Notes under the pieces: generated by a model
The model's database searches: none
What the model saw: only the letters and a program-made list of their open reading frames with translations
Told to the model about the DNA's origin: nothing
Assembly (NCBI RefSeq): GCF_002564025.1
Contig: NZ_PDJH01000001.1
Location: 1,178,001 to 1,242,000 of the forward strand
DNA length: 64,000 nt
From: Flavimobilis soli
GTDB taxonomy: Bacteria; Actinomycetota; Actinomycetes; Actinomycetales; Cellulomonadaceae
Direction of reading: 5' to 3'
In this document: piece after piece, positions 54,891-63,552 of the stretch
Layout: every line of letters begins with the position of its first letter
Numbering within the stretch: the first letter of the stretch is position 1
Position numbers and translations under genes: made by a program

Positions 54891-55187
54891 TCAGGCCCCG
54901 ACCGCTGGGACACGCCGGCTGTGCAGGGCCTTGGTGAGCTTCTTGCGCGGCAGGCGCCCGGCGGAGAAGAACTCCCCGTCCACCAGCACCAACGGGTTCA
55001 TCGCCGGGCGGTGCTCGGCGACCAGGGCCCGGCCCTCGTCCGTCTGGATGCCGACGCTGCGGACCACCAGCGGGAAGTCGCCGGCCAGGGCCGCCAGGGC
55101 CTCCTCGGCGTCATGGCAGAAGTGGCACGCCGGGGCGTGGACGACGGTGACGACGACCGGTGGGTCGGCGGGCTCGGTGGTGGACAC
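54891..55187 (-). CDS. Thioredoxin/glutaredoxin-like protein
   Basis: Protein of 98 residues with a CxxC in VVHAPACHFCHDAEEALAAL and a thioredoxin-fold end (NPLVLVDGEFFSAGRLPRKK). GTG 55187 has AGGAG six bases upstream. It is likely the cytoplasmic electron donor to the CcdA-like protein, which starts directly after its stop. Confidence 0.85.
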   Translation of the reverse strand: MSTTEPADPPVVVTVVHAPACHFCHDAEEALAALAGDFPLVVRSVGIQTDEGRALVAEHRPAMNPLVLVDGEFFSAGRLPRKKLTKALHSRRVPAVGA

Positions 55188-55264
55188 GGGTTTCTCCTGC
55201 GGGAGGTCGCGGATCGGGACGTGTAAAGCGTCGACGCGTCGCACCGAAGGACCGGTCGCCCTTG

Positions 55265-55282
55265 GATCAAGGTTCGATGAAG
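55265..55282. promoter_or_regulatory. CopR-like box 3 (between thioredoxin-like gene and response regulator)
   Basis: GATCAAG-GTTC-GATGAAG: TCAAG (55267-55271) and TGAAG (55278-55282), 11 bases apart. It lies between divergent genes and suits autoregulation plus control of the thiol operon. Confidence 0.58.
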
Positions 55283-55321
55283 GTCCCCGGCCGGCGTCCG
55301 GCCACAGTCCACAATGGCCAG

Positions 55322-56050
55322 GTGACCCCCATCCCAGACACCACGACCACAGCGCGGCGCGCGGTCGTCATCGATGACGAGCAGGCCCTGGCCCGGCTCG
55401 TGGCCGGCTACCTCGAACGGGACGGGTTCGAGGTCAGCGTGACCCATGACGGCGCGCAGGCCGTCGAGGTGCTGCGCGAGGTCGATCCCGACGTCGTCGT
55501 GCTGGACCTGGGCCTTCCCGGACTAGATGGGATCGAGGTGTGCCGTCAGCTGCGCACGTTCTCCGACTGCTACGTGATCATGCTGACCGCCCGCGCCGAG
55601 GAGGTCGACACCCTCATCGGCCTGTCGGTCGGTGCTGACGACTACATGACCAAGCCCTTCAGTCCGCGCGAGCTCATGGCCCGCGTCGCAGTCCTGCTCC
55701 GCCGGCCGCGTCGACCCGCTACCGCGGTCGCAGCGGCGGCGCGCCCCGCTGTGGAGGTCGGTGCGCTACGGCTCGACGTCGACGCCCGCGAGGTGCACCT
55801 CGAAGGCCGCTTGGTGCCGTTGACCCGCACCGAGTTCGACGTCCTCGCCGCACTCGCCTCTGGCCCCGGACGGGTGTTCAGCCGCCGGGCTCTGATCGAG
55901 GAGGTCTGGGGGGCGAACTGGGTCGGTGACGAGCACCTCGTCGACGTCCACGTGCTGCACGTGCGCCAGAAGCTGGGCGACAGCGCTGAGCGCCAACAGT
56001 TCGTGCGCACGGTTCGAGGTGTCGGGTACCGGATCGGCACCGGGGAGTGA
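55322..56050 (+). CDS. CopR-like OmpR-family response regulator
   Basis: Regulator of 242 residues. The receiver has phospho-Asp in VVVLDLGLPGLDG and KPFSPRELMARV. The output domain has PLTRTEFDVLAALASGPGRV and DEHLVDVHVLHVRQKLGD. Its stop overlaps the kinase start (GTGA). Copper response is inferred from the neighbours and the TGAAG boxes. GTG 55322 is preferred; ATG 55277 would overlap box 3. Confidence 0.92.
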   Translation: MTPIPDTTTTARRAVVIDDEQALARLVAGYLERDGFEVSVTHDGAQAVEVLREVDPDVVVLDLGLPGLDGIEVCRQLRTFSDCYVIMLTARAEEVDTLIGLSVGADDYMTKPFSPRELMARVAVLLRRPRRPATAVAAAARPAVEVGALRLDVDAREVHLEGRLVPLTRTEFDVLAALASGPGRVFSRRALIEEVWGANWVGDEHLVDVHVLHVRQKLGDSAERQQFVRTVRGVGYRIGTGE

Positions 56051-57165
56051 AGGCGATCCCGACGGCATCGCGGTGGGGCCTTGCCGGCCGCCTGCTCATC
56101 GCGCTCGTCATCGTGCTCGCGACCGCTGCCCTGACAGCGTGGCTGGTGGCCTCCGCCGTGGGTCCAAGCCTGTTCCACGAGCACATGATGCGCGCCGGCC
56201 TGGAGGACCACGACGACGCCGTCCTGCACGCCGAGCGGGCCTTCCGCGACGCAAGCACCGTCTCCCTGGCCCTGGCCCTGGGCGCCGCCACCGTTGCCTC
56301 CGCCGCCGTGAGTCTCGTGCTCGCGCGCCGTATCGGTCGGTCCCTCGCGGCCGTGGCCACCGCTGCGGCCCGCCTGGGCGCCGGTCGGTACGAGTCCCGC
56401 GTCCCAGCTGCAGGCCTGGGCGCGGAGTTCGACGACCTCGCCGAGTCGTTCAACGCCATGGCCGCCCGGTTGCAGGAGGCCGAGCGGCTGCGGGCCCGGC
56501 TCCTGGCCGACGTCGCGCACGAGGTCCGCACCCCCGTCGCGACCATCGCCGGATACCTCGAGGCCGTGGAGGACGGTCTGCAGCCGATGGACGAGCCCAC
56601 GATGGCCGTGCTGCGCGACCAGGCCTCGCGCCTGACCCGGCTGGCGCGCGACCTCGCCGCGGTGACCCACGCTGAGGCCGGTGACCTAGCCCTGACGCTC
56701 GAACCGCTGACCCCCGACGAGCTGCTCGTTGCGACCGCCGGCACATGGAGAGAGCGCGTGACCGCCGCCGGGGTCGACCTGCGGGTCCAGGTCGACCCCG
56801 AGCTCGGACACGTCCGTGTGGACCGCCAGCGCATGGGCCAGGTCCTGGACAACCTGGTCGCCAACGCACTGCGTCACACCCCGGCCGGGGGCACGATCAC
56901 CCTCCGCGCGACCGACGATCACCAGCGGGTGGCGCTACACGTGGCCGACACCGGTGCCGGCATCGCGGCGGAGCACCTGCCGCACCTGTTCGAGCGCTTC
57001 TACCGTGCCGACACCGCGCGGGACCGCGCCCACGGGGGTTCCGGCATCGGCCTGGCGATCTGCAAGGCGCTCACCGAGGCCCACGGCGGCACCATCACCG
57101 CGACGAGCGACGGCCCAGGGGCCGGCGCATCATTCACCGTCACGCTTCCGGTGCCGCCCGCCTGA
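56047..57165 (+). CDS. CopS-like sensor histidine kinase
   Basis: Kinase of 372 residues. N-terminal helix LLIALVIVLATAALTAWLVA, a short extracytoplasmic loop of about 45 residues with several His (LFHEHMMRAGLEDHDDAVLH), a second helix and HAMP. Then HisKA LLADVAHEVRTPVATIAGYL and ATPase boxes NLVANALRHTPAG, DTGAGIA and GSGIGLAIC. The His/Met-rich loop could bind copper. It is paired with the response regulator. Confidence 0.92.
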   Translation: MKAIPTASRWGLAGRLLIALVIVLATAALTAWLVASAVGPSLFHEHMMRAGLEDHDDAVLHAERAFRDASTVSLALALGAATVASAAVSLVLARRIGRSLAAVATAAARLGAGRYESRVPAAGLGAEFDDLAESFNAMAARLQEAERLRARLLADVAHEVRTPVATIAGYLEAVEDGLQPMDEPTMAVLRDQASRLTRLARDLAAVTHAEAGDLALTLEPLTPDELLVATAGTWRERVTAAGVDLRVQVDPELGHVRVDRQRMGQVLDNLVANALRHTPAGGTITLRATDDHQRVALHVADTGAGIAAEHLPHLFERFYRADTARDRAHGGSGIGLAICKALTEAHGGTITATSDGPGAGASFTVTLPVPPA

Positions 57166-57167
57166 GC

Positions 57168-57416
57168 TCAGCGGCCTCCCGGCGCCGCGCCGTGCGACGG
57201 CGACGTCATAGGCGCGTCCGTGACGTCGTGCGCGCCATGGTGGTCGTGCCCGGTGTGGCCGCGGCGGTGCATCCACACCATCATGGCGATCATCATCAGC
57301 GGGCACGCGAGCGCAGCCGCCAGCGGCAACGCCGCGCCAGGCCGCACACCAGCCGCCAGCGCCACGACCAGCACCGCCGCCGCAGCGACGACCATTCCCT
57401 TGAGGTGGCTCTTCAT
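57168..57416 (-). CDS. DUF2933 small membrane protein
   Basis: Protein of 82 residues with two membrane helices (MVVAAAAVLVVALAAGV; LPLAAALACPLMMIAMMVWM) and a His-rich tail (HRRGHTGHDHHGAHD). The pattern ALACPLMM and a His tail is DUF2933. Such proteins occur in copper clusters. Its ATG overlaps the stop of the SHOCT gene. Confidence 0.85.
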   Translation of the reverse strand: MKSHLKGMVVAAAAVLVVALAAGVRPGAALPLAAALACPLMMIAMMVWMHRRGHTGHDHHGAHDVTDAPMTSPSHGAAPGGR

Positions 57417-57649
57417 CGCAGTCCTTCCGATCGCGCTGGCACAGGTCCGGCGAGCTCGGCGCGAAGCCTGCGGTAGGTGTCCACATCGATCTGCCCGGCC
57501 GCCAGCCGGGCGTCGAGCACGGTCACCGCGTCCGGCTGGGGTGCCGCGGGAAATAGTCGCGTCACCGCCCACACGGCCATGCCCAGTACCGCCAGGCTCG
57601 ACGCGAGGACCAGCCACCCGCCGACTCCCAGATCCACGCACCACGGCAT
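57413..57649 (-). CDS. SHOCT-domain membrane protein
   Basis: Protein of 78 residues with one membrane helix (LVLASSLAVLGMAVWAVTRL) and a C-terminal SHOCT motif (LDARLAAGQIDVDTYRRLRA). GGAG lies seven bases before the ATG. SHOCT domains mediate oligomerisation. It is the first gene of a pair with DUF2933, about 85 bases downstream of a CopR-like box. Confidence 0.85.
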   Translation of the reverse strand: MPWCVDLGVGGWLVLASSLAVLGMAVWAVTRLFPAAPQPDAVTVLDARLAAGQIDVDTYRRLRAELAGPVPARSEGLR

Positions 57650-57733
57650 CGGTCCGCTCCCTCTCGCGCCGGGCGCCGACGGCGCCCACCGCCCCAGGCT
57701 GCCCCGGACACCCCCAAGACGCGGTCGAGGTCC

Positions 57734-57751
57734 GATGAAGGCTCGATGAAA
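57734..57751. promoter_or_regulatory. CopR-like box 4 (SHOCT/DUF2933)
   Basis: GATGAAG-GCTC-GATGAAA: cores at 57736-57740 and 57747-57751, 11 bases apart, upstream of the SHOCT gene. Confidence 0.58.
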
Positions 57752-58097
57752 GAGACTCGTCGGGACGCAGACCCACTGGGGCAGTCGATGCCAGGCTGCT
57801 CGGGGCGCCGCGACTAGCGGCTCAACCTCAGGCCCCATCGTCGCAGTCGCCGCCATCGCGCCTTGCGCACGTGTGCCAATGGGGGTCCACGCATCCCGGC
57901 GTGGTCGCTTGGCACGATCTCGCCGTAGTTTCGGTTGGACGTGACGGAAACGATCGATTCTGGTGGGGACTCGTGAGGTAGCCACTCGAGGCGCCGAAGA
58001 CTCCCACCGATTGCTGCGGGGTATCGGTTGGTTTTGGTTTAGGTGGCGGGTTTCGGTGGGCGCCTGCTGACGAAGTCGGCTACGGGAGCGTCGCCGG
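57752..58097. other. 346-base intergenic region, no gene seen
   Basis: No reading frame with a plausible start and ribosome site, no tRNA and no strong hairpin. Distant CCCACCG/CGGTGGG arms (about 58005 and 58056) could form a weak stem after the SulP gene. Confidence 0.5.
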
Positions 58098-59648
58098 TTA
58101 GTGGCCGGCGCCGAGGTTGCCGGCGAGGCGGTCGTGGCGTTCGGTGCTGTCGGGGTTCATCCCGACGATGGTGACGGTCTTGCCCTTGGTCGCGTACTTG
58201 TGGCGGATGGCGTCGAGGGTCGCGACGGTGGAGGCGTCCCAGACGTGGGCGTTGGTCATGTCGATGACGACGTCGTCGGGGTCGCCGGCGTAGTCGAACT
58301 GGTAGACGAGGTCGTTGGACGAGGCGAAGAACAGCTCGCCCCGGACGGCGTAGACGCGCTGTCCGTCGTCGTCGCTGGCGTCCAGTCGGGTCACGCTGGT
58401 GAAGTGGGCGACCCGGCGGGCGAACAGGACCATCGCCACGACGACGCCGACGATGACGCCATAGGCGAGGTTGTGGGTCGCGACGGTGACGGCGACGGTC
58501 GCGAGCATCACGGCGGTCTCGGACTTCGGCATCCGGCGCAGGGTCTGCGGGTGGATCGAGTGCCAGTCCAGCGTTCCGACCGACACCATCACCATCACTG
58601 CGACGAGCGCCGCCATCGGGATGATCGCCACGATGTCGCCGAGCCCGACGACCAGGACGAGCAGGAAGACGCCGGCGAGGAACGTGGAGATGCGGGTGCG
58701 GGCCCCGGAGGCCTTCACGTTGATCATCGTCTGGCCGATCATGGCGCAGCCGCCCATGCCACCGAAGAACCCGGTGATGATGTTGGCGGCACCCTGGCCC
58801 CAGGCCTCGCGCGTCTTGTTCGAGTGGGTGTCGGTGACGTCGTCGACGAGCTTGGCGGTCAGCAGCGACTCCAGGATCCCGACTAGGGCCATCGCCAGGG
58901 CGAACGGGGCGATGATGCGCAGGGTCTCCAGGTTCAGCGGCACGTCGGGGAACAGCAGCGCCGGCAGGGACTCGGGCAGCTCGCCCTCGTCACCGACCGT
59001 GGGGACGTTGATCGCGGCCAGGACCGTCGCGGCGGTCAGCAGGACGATCGCGACCAGGGGTGCGGGCACGACGTTGGTCCAGCGCGGCAGCAGCACCATG
59101 ATCGCGATGCCGACGGCGACGAGGGGGTAGACGGCCCACGGCACGTCGATCAGGTGCGGCAGCTGCGACAGGAAGATCAGGATCGCCAGGGCGTTGACGA
59201 AGCCGACCATCACCGAGCGAGGGATGAAGCGCATGAGCTTGGCGATCCCGAGCACTCCGAGCACAACCTGGATAACCCCGCCGAGGATCACGGTCGCGAT
59301 GAGGTAGTCGACGCCGTACTCCCGGGCGACCGGGGCGATGACCAGGGCGATCGCTCCGGTCGCTGCCGAGATCATCGCGGGGCGGCCGCCGAGGAACGAG
59401 ATCGCCACGGCCATCGTGAACGAGGCGAACAGCCCGATACGCGGGTCGACGCCGGCGATGATCGAGAACGCGATCGCCTCCGGGATCAACGCCAGCGCCA
59501 CGACCAGGCCCGCCAGGACCTCGGTCTTGAGCCGGCGCGGGGAGCGCAGCGCGGCCCGGACGGAGTTGGCCTCGTCAGCCTCGGGAGCGCCGGTGGCGGG
59601 CCGCGGCGTCTCGGCCGGGTCAGAGATCCGCACAGGAGTGTTGGTCAC
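58098..59648 (-). CDS. SulP-family anion transporter with STAS domain
   Basis: Transporter of 516 residues with 10-12 membrane helices and a C-terminal STAS domain. Family parts are EVLAGLVVALALIPEAIAFS, FGGMGGCAMIGQTMINVKAS and DVVIDMTNAHVWDASTVATL (STAS). It may carry bicarbonate, sulfate or another oxyanion; the substrate is not clear. A GTG start is used. It is divergent from the MerR gene. Confidence 0.93.
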   Translation of the reverse strand: MTNTPVRISDPAETPRPATGAPEADEANSVRAALRSPRRLKTEVLAGLVVALALIPEAIAFSIIAGVDPRIGLFASFTMAVAISFLGGRPAMISAATGAIALVIAPVAREYGVDYLIATVILGGVIQVVLGVLGIAKLMRFIPRSVMVGFVNALAILIFLSQLPHLIDVPWAVYPLVAVGIAIMVLLPRWTNVVPAPLVAIVLLTAATVLAAINVPTVGDEGELPESLPALLFPDVPLNLETLRIIAPFALAMALVGILESLLTAKLVDDVTDTHSNKTREAWGQGAANIITGFFGGMGGCAMIGQTMINVKASGARTRISTFLAGVFLLVLVVGLGDIVAIIPMAALVAVMVMVSVGTLDWHSIHPQTLRRMPKSETAVMLATVAVTVATHNLAYGVIVGVVVAMVLFARRVAHFTSVTRLDASDDDGQRVYAVRGELFFASSNDLVYQFDYAGDPDDVVIDMTNAHVWDASTVATLDAIRHKYATKGKTVTIVGMNPDSTERHDRLAGNLGAGH

Positions 59649-59783
59649 AGAGTGTTCCGTTCACGTTCGTGGGTGCGAGCACCCCGGGGAGCAGCCCGGT
59701 GTGGGCGGCGGGAGGACGGGGCACGCCACGCTGCGCGCAAGGATGAGGGGCTGGAGCGGGACGAGATCCTGCTCGCGACCGCC

Positions 59784-59815
59784 GCAACTCTAACCTGACG
59801 TGACGGTAGAGTTGC
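59784..59815. promoter_or_regulatory. MerR-type operator between sulP and merR-like gene
   Basis: GCAACTCTA (59784-59792) and TAGAGTTGC (59807-59815) form a perfect 9-bp dyad around 14 bases. Dyads of this kind lie in the long-spacer promoters that MerR proteins twist. It is shared by the two divergent genes. Confidence 0.7.
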
Positions 59816-59846
59816 AAGTCGTCATCACCCTGGAGGTTCCCCCACC

Positions 59847-60230
59847 ATGCCTGAGCGCCAGCTGGTCGCCAGCACCATGCACATCGGGGCCGTCGCCGAG
59901 CGCACCGGTCTGTCGCTGCGAACGCTGCGCCACTACGACGAGGTCGGCCTGCTGCGCCCCACCGGCCGCACCGACGGCGGCTTCCGCCTCTACACCGACG
60001 CCGACGTGGAGCGCCTACTGCTCATCCGCCGCATGAAACCACTCGGCTTCACCCTCGAGGAGATGGCCGAACTCCTCGAGCTGGTCGACGCCCTCGCGGC
60101 CGACACCGACGACCCCAACACCCAGAAGCGCCTCGAGGAGTTCGTCGCGCGGGCCCATGAGCAGCGAGCCGACCTCGCCCGGAAGCTCGCGATGGCCGAC
60201 GAGTTCATCGCACTCCTTGAGGACCGCTGA
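59847..60230 (+). CDS. MerR-family regulator
   Basis: Protein of 127 residues with the MerR N-terminal helix-turn-helix (HIGAVAERTGLSLRTLRHYD; GFRLYTDADVERLLLIRRMK) and a dimerisation helix (RLEEFVARAHEQRADLARKL). No Cys is present, so it does not sense metal through thiols. It likely regulates the divergent SulP gene. Confidence 0.92.
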   Translation: MPERQLVASTMHIGAVAERTGLSLRTLRHYDEVGLLRPTGRTDGGFRLYTDADVERLLLIRRMKPLGFTLEEMAELLELVDALAADTDDPNTQKRLEEFVARAHEQRADLARKLAMADEFIALLEDR

Positions 60231-60505
60231 CGGGCCGAGGTGATGGCCGCCTTGTAGGGATCACACAGAACACCGGAACTGATCGTTTTCGGCCGCACCC
60301 CGGGCGTCCCTGGCCGGTTGGGCTGTGAGTCGCATCGATTGATGGCGCGGTTCCAGCACGTTTCGGTGGCGGCTCGGTGTGCCGCCGTGTGCGGCGCTGC
60401 CACTGTCGGGCCCGGGTAAGCCGTTCGGTTGACCGCGACTGACTTGTGGCCAGCGACGGGCGTCAGAGCGAGGCGCAGATCCAACAACGCGTCAGCGAGG
60501 GCTGT

Positions 60506-60528
60506 ATAGTTCAGTCCATGCTGACTAT
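60506..60528. promoter_or_regulatory. CmtR/ArsR operator over the cmtR start
   Basis: ATAGTTCAG (60506-60514) and CTGACTAT (60521-60528) form an imperfect A/T-rich dyad in GC-rich DNA across the ATG. Such placement lets the repressor block its own start. Confidence 0.5.
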
Positions 60529-60877
60529 TGCTTCGCGTCTCGACGTCATGAACCGGCTGGGCCGGGCCATGGCGGACCCGACGCGCTCCCGGATCCTGAT
60601 GACCCTTCTTGATAGCCCGAGTTACCCGGCTGTGCTGTCGCGCGAGCTGGAGCTGACTCGCTCGAACGTGTCGAACCATCTGACGTGCTTGCGAGACTGC
60701 GGGATCGTCGTCGCAGAGCCCGAAGGACGGCAGACTCGTTACGAGATCGCCGACCCGCATCTCGCTGCGGCCCTCGTCGCTCTGGTGGACGTGACACTCG
60801 CCGTGGACGAGCAGGCTCCCTGCGTGGACTCGACGTGCACGGTGCCGGGCTGCTGCGGGACTGGAGCGGGTGCATGA
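60518..60877 (+). CDS. cmtR: CmtR-like Cd/Pb-sensing ArsR repressor
   Basis: Winged-helix repressor of 119 residues. The recognition helix LTRSNVSNHLTCLRDCGIVV has the Cys-x3-Cys pair used by mycobacterial CmtR for Cd(II)/Pb(II). The C-terminal Cys motif CVDSTCTVPGCC can supply the third ligand. Its stop overlaps the ATPase start (ATGA), the same pair as cmtR-ctpG in Mycobacterium. Confidence 0.92.
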   Translation: MLTIASRLDVMNRLGRAMADPTRSRILMTLLDSPSYPAVLSRELELTRSNVSNHLTCLRDCGIVVAEPEGRQTRYEIADPHLAAALVALVDVTLAVDEQAPCVDSTCTVPGCCGTGAGA

Positions 60878-62817
60878 GCGCGGCGTGTGGGTGCGAGCAC
60901 GAGAGTGCGACGCCGACAGGTGAGGAGCTCGAGGGCGCGGAGCGGCCGTGGTGGAAGGACCGCAGTGTTCTGGTCCCGATCTTCTCCGGTGTCGCATTTC
61001 TCAGTGGTCTGATCTCTGAGCGGTCCGGGGCTGAGACCGTGGCTCTGGTCCTGTTCTGGATCGGCCTGCTGCTGGGCGCGTCGACCTTCACACCTGGCGC
61101 GGTCCGGAGGCTCTTCAAGGGCAAGATCGGTATCGGCTTGCTGATGACGATCAGTGCGATCGGCGCGGTCCTTCTCGGTTACGTCGAGGAAGCAGCCGCT
61201 CTGGCGTTCCTGTACTCCATCGCCGAGGCGCTGGAAGACAAGGCGATGGATCGCGCCCGCGGTGGTCTGCGGGCGCTGTTGAAGCTCGTGCCGGACACCG
61301 CGACCGTGCTGCGCGACGGGGCCTCCATCGAGGTCGCGGCGAAGGAGCTGACTGTCGGCCAGCTCATGGTGGTTCGTCCGGGAGAGCGGATCGCGACCGA
61401 TGGCATCGTCCGGGCGGGACGCTCCAGCCTGGACACCTCGGCGATCACGGGCGAGTCGATCCCGGTGGAGGTCGAGCCCGGTCACGCGGTCTCGGCTGGC
61501 GCGATCAACAGCGCCGGCGCACTGGAGGTCGAGGCGACCGCGGCGGGCACCGACAACTCGCTCACCACGATCGTGGAGCTGGTCGAGAAGGCGCAGACCG
61601 AGAAGGGCGAACGTGCCCGCCTAGCCGACAAGATCGCCCGTCCGCTCGTCCCTGGTGTCCTGATTCTTGCTGCGCTGGTCGCAATCATCGGCTCGCTGCT
61701 GGGCGATCCAGAGCTGTGGGCAACGCGCGCCCTCGTGGTGCTGGTGGCAGCCTCGCCCTGCGCGCTAGCGATCTCCGTCCCGCTGACAGTCGTCGCCGGC
61801 ATCGGCGCGGCGAGCGAGTTCGGAGTGATCATCAAGTCTGGAGCGGTCTTCGAGCGCTTCGGCACCGTCCGGCACGTGGCCGTTGACAAGACCGGCACGC
61901 TCACCCGCAACCAGCCTGCCGTCGCTGCAGTCCTCACCGTCGACGGCCTCACCGAGGCACAGGTGCTCGCATGGGCCGCTGCACTGGAGCACCACAGCAC
62001 TCATCCTCTCGCCGCGGCGATCACCGCCGCCGCCCCGGGCGTCACCGCAGCGGCGGATGTGACCGAGCAGGCGGGGCACGGCATCGAAGGCACCGCCGAT
62101 GGTTCGACGATCACCGTCGGCAGCCCGCGCTGGCTCGACGCCGGTGAGCTCGGCGACCGGGTCGAGGGACTGGAAGAGCAAGGCATGACCGTCGTGATCG
62201 TGCACCGCGACGGAGCGCCAGTCGGCGCGATCGGCGTCCGAGACGAACTACGCCCCGAAGTCCCCGAGGTCGTCCGTACCCTCGCAAGCCAGGGGGTCGG
62301 CATGACGATGCTCACCGGCGACAACACCCGCACAGCCCAGGCCCTTGCCGCCCAGGCGGGGATCGTCGACGTGCGCGCGGAACTGCGCCCTGAGGACAAG
62401 GCCGCCGCGATCGGAGCGTTCTCCGAGGCGGGACCAGTCGCGATGATCGGCGATGGCATCAACGACGCGCCCGCTCTCGCGGCAGCCGACATCGGCATCG
62501 CGATGGGCGCGACCGGATCGGACGCCGCGATCGAGTCCGCCGACATCGCGTTCACCGGCCATGACCTGCGTCTCATCCCCAGAGCGTTCGACCACGCCCG
62601 TCGGGGCCGCCGCATCATCAACCAGAACATCATCCTGTCCCTGTTGATCATCACCGCGCTGCTCCCGCTCGCCCTCTTCGGTGTCCTGGGGCTCGCTGCC
62701 GTGGTCCTGGTCCACGAGGTCGCCGAGGTCATCGTGATCCTGAACGGACTGCGCGCCGCCCGAACCCACACGCCTCAGACGGACGGCCGACGCTCGCTAC
62801 TCCCAGACAGTGTCTAG
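60874..62817 (+). CDS. Heavy-metal P1B ATPase (CadA/CtpG-like)
   Basis: ATPase of 647 residues. The N-terminus is short with CGCEHE instead of an HMA domain. The actuator is ITGESIPV, the membrane motif VAASPCALAISVP (SPC, not CPC), the phosphorylation site AVDKTGTLTRNQP, and the hinge GDGINDAPALAAADIG. SPC matches CtpG-like Cd exporters controlled by CmtR. The metal is therefore probably Cd or Pb rather than Cu. Confidence 0.93.
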   Translation: MSAACGCEHESATPTGEELEGAERPWWKDRSVLVPIFSGVAFLSGLISERSGAETVALVLFWIGLLLGASTFTPGAVRRLFKGKIGIGLLMTISAIGAVLLGYVEEAAALAFLYSIAEALEDKAMDRARGGLRALLKLVPDTATVLRDGASIEVAAKELTVGQLMVVRPGERIATDGIVRAGRSSLDTSAITGESIPVEVEPGHAVSAGAINSAGALEVEATAAGTDNSLTTIVELVEKAQTEKGERARLADKIARPLVPGVLILAALVAIIGSLLGDPELWATRALVVLVAASPCALAISVPLTVVAGIGAASEFGVIIKSGAVFERFGTVRHVAVDKTGTLTRNQPAVAAVLTVDGLTEAQVLAWAAALEHHSTHPLAAAITAAAPGVTAAADVTEQAGHGIEGTADGSTITVGSPRWLDAGELGDRVEGLEEQGMTVVIVHRDGAPVGAIGVRDELRPEVPEVVRTLASQGVGMTMLTGDNTRTAQALAAQAGIVDVRAELRPEDKAAAIGAFSEAGPVAMIGDGINDAPALAAADIGIAMGATGSDAAIESADIAFTGHDLRLIPRAFDHARRGRRIINQNIILSLLIITALLPLALFGVLGLAAVVLVHEVAEVIVILNGLRAARTHTPQTDGRRSLLPDSV

Positions 62818-62856
62818 TTCCTCCCTCGAGGCCGGCGACAGCCACCAGGCCTGGGG

Positions 62857-62927
62857 TGTCTCATGGATGACCGTCCATGAGACCGTCGCCCCCATCACGG
62901 TGCTGCACCGTGCGTCGTGTCTCATGG
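62857..62927. repeat. Resolution-site-like repeats upstream of the resolvase
   Basis: TCTCATGGA-TGACCG-TCCATGAGA (62859-62882) is a perfect 9-bp inverted repeat. TGTCTCATGG recurs directly at 62857-62866 and 62918-62927. Such sub-sites upstream of a serine resolvase form res sites. They could also be the end of a separate insertion element. Confidence 0.6.
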
Positions 62928-62979
62928 GCCGTGTCCGAGACCTATGTACCGCGAGGCACGTTGGCGTTACTTTCAGGTG

Positions 62980-63546
62980 ATGGCTTCGATCGGATACGCG
63001 CGCGTCTCCACCCGGGAGCAGAACCCGGACGGTCAGACGGACCTGCTCGCCGCCGCCGGGTGCGAGAAGGTGTTCGTCGAGCACGCCTCAGGTGTGCTCG
63101 CCAAGCGGCCGGCACTCGACGACGCTCTGGAGTACCTGCGTTCCGGTGACACGTTGGTGGTGACTAAGTTCGACCGGCTCGGGCGGTCGGTGCGCAACCT
63201 CAAGGAAGTCGTCGAGACTCTGCAGCAGCGAGGCATCGGTCTGAAGGCACCGCCTCAGGGCATCGACACCACGACACCGGGTGGCCGCCTGTTCTTCCAC
63301 ATGCTCGCCGCGATCGCCGAGTTCGAGCATGACCTGATCGTCGAGCGCACGCAGGACGGTCTTGCCGCCGCCCGCGCGAGAGGTCGCAAGGGTGGGGGCC
63401 GGTTCAAGATGACGGCGACCAAGGCGCGTCGGGCCAGGACAATGTATGACGAGAAGTCCTACACGGTCCAGCAGATCGCTGAGACCTTCGGGGTCTCGCG
63501 CGGCACGGCCTACCGCCACCTCGCCCAAGACGCACGGCCGATGTGA
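62980..63546 (+). CDS. Serine recombinase (resolvase/invertase)
   Basis: Protein of 188 residues. The catalytic Ser lies in SIGYARVSTREQNPDGQTD, and conserved FDRLGRSVRNLKEVVETL and FHMLAAIAEFEHDLIVERTQ follow. The C-terminal Hin-type helix-turn-helix is YTVQQIAETFGVSRGTAYRH. It resolves cointegrates or inverts DNA. The ATG at 62980 starts directly at ASIGYARVS. Confidence 0.93.
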   Translation: MASIGYARVSTREQNPDGQTDLLAAAGCEKVFVEHASGVLAKRPALDDALEYLRSGDTLVVTKFDRLGRSVRNLKEVVETLQQRGIGLKAPPQGIDTTTPGGRLFFHMLAAIAEFEHDLIVERTQDGLAAARARGRKGGGRFKMTATKARRARTMYDEKSYTVQQIAETFGVSRGTAYRHLAQDARPM

Positions 63547-63552
63547 GGGGAC

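Noticed and set aside
57752..58097. Hidden small gene or RNA
   Set aside because: No start with a ribosome site, no stable hairpin with a T-run and no conserved motif could be recognised.
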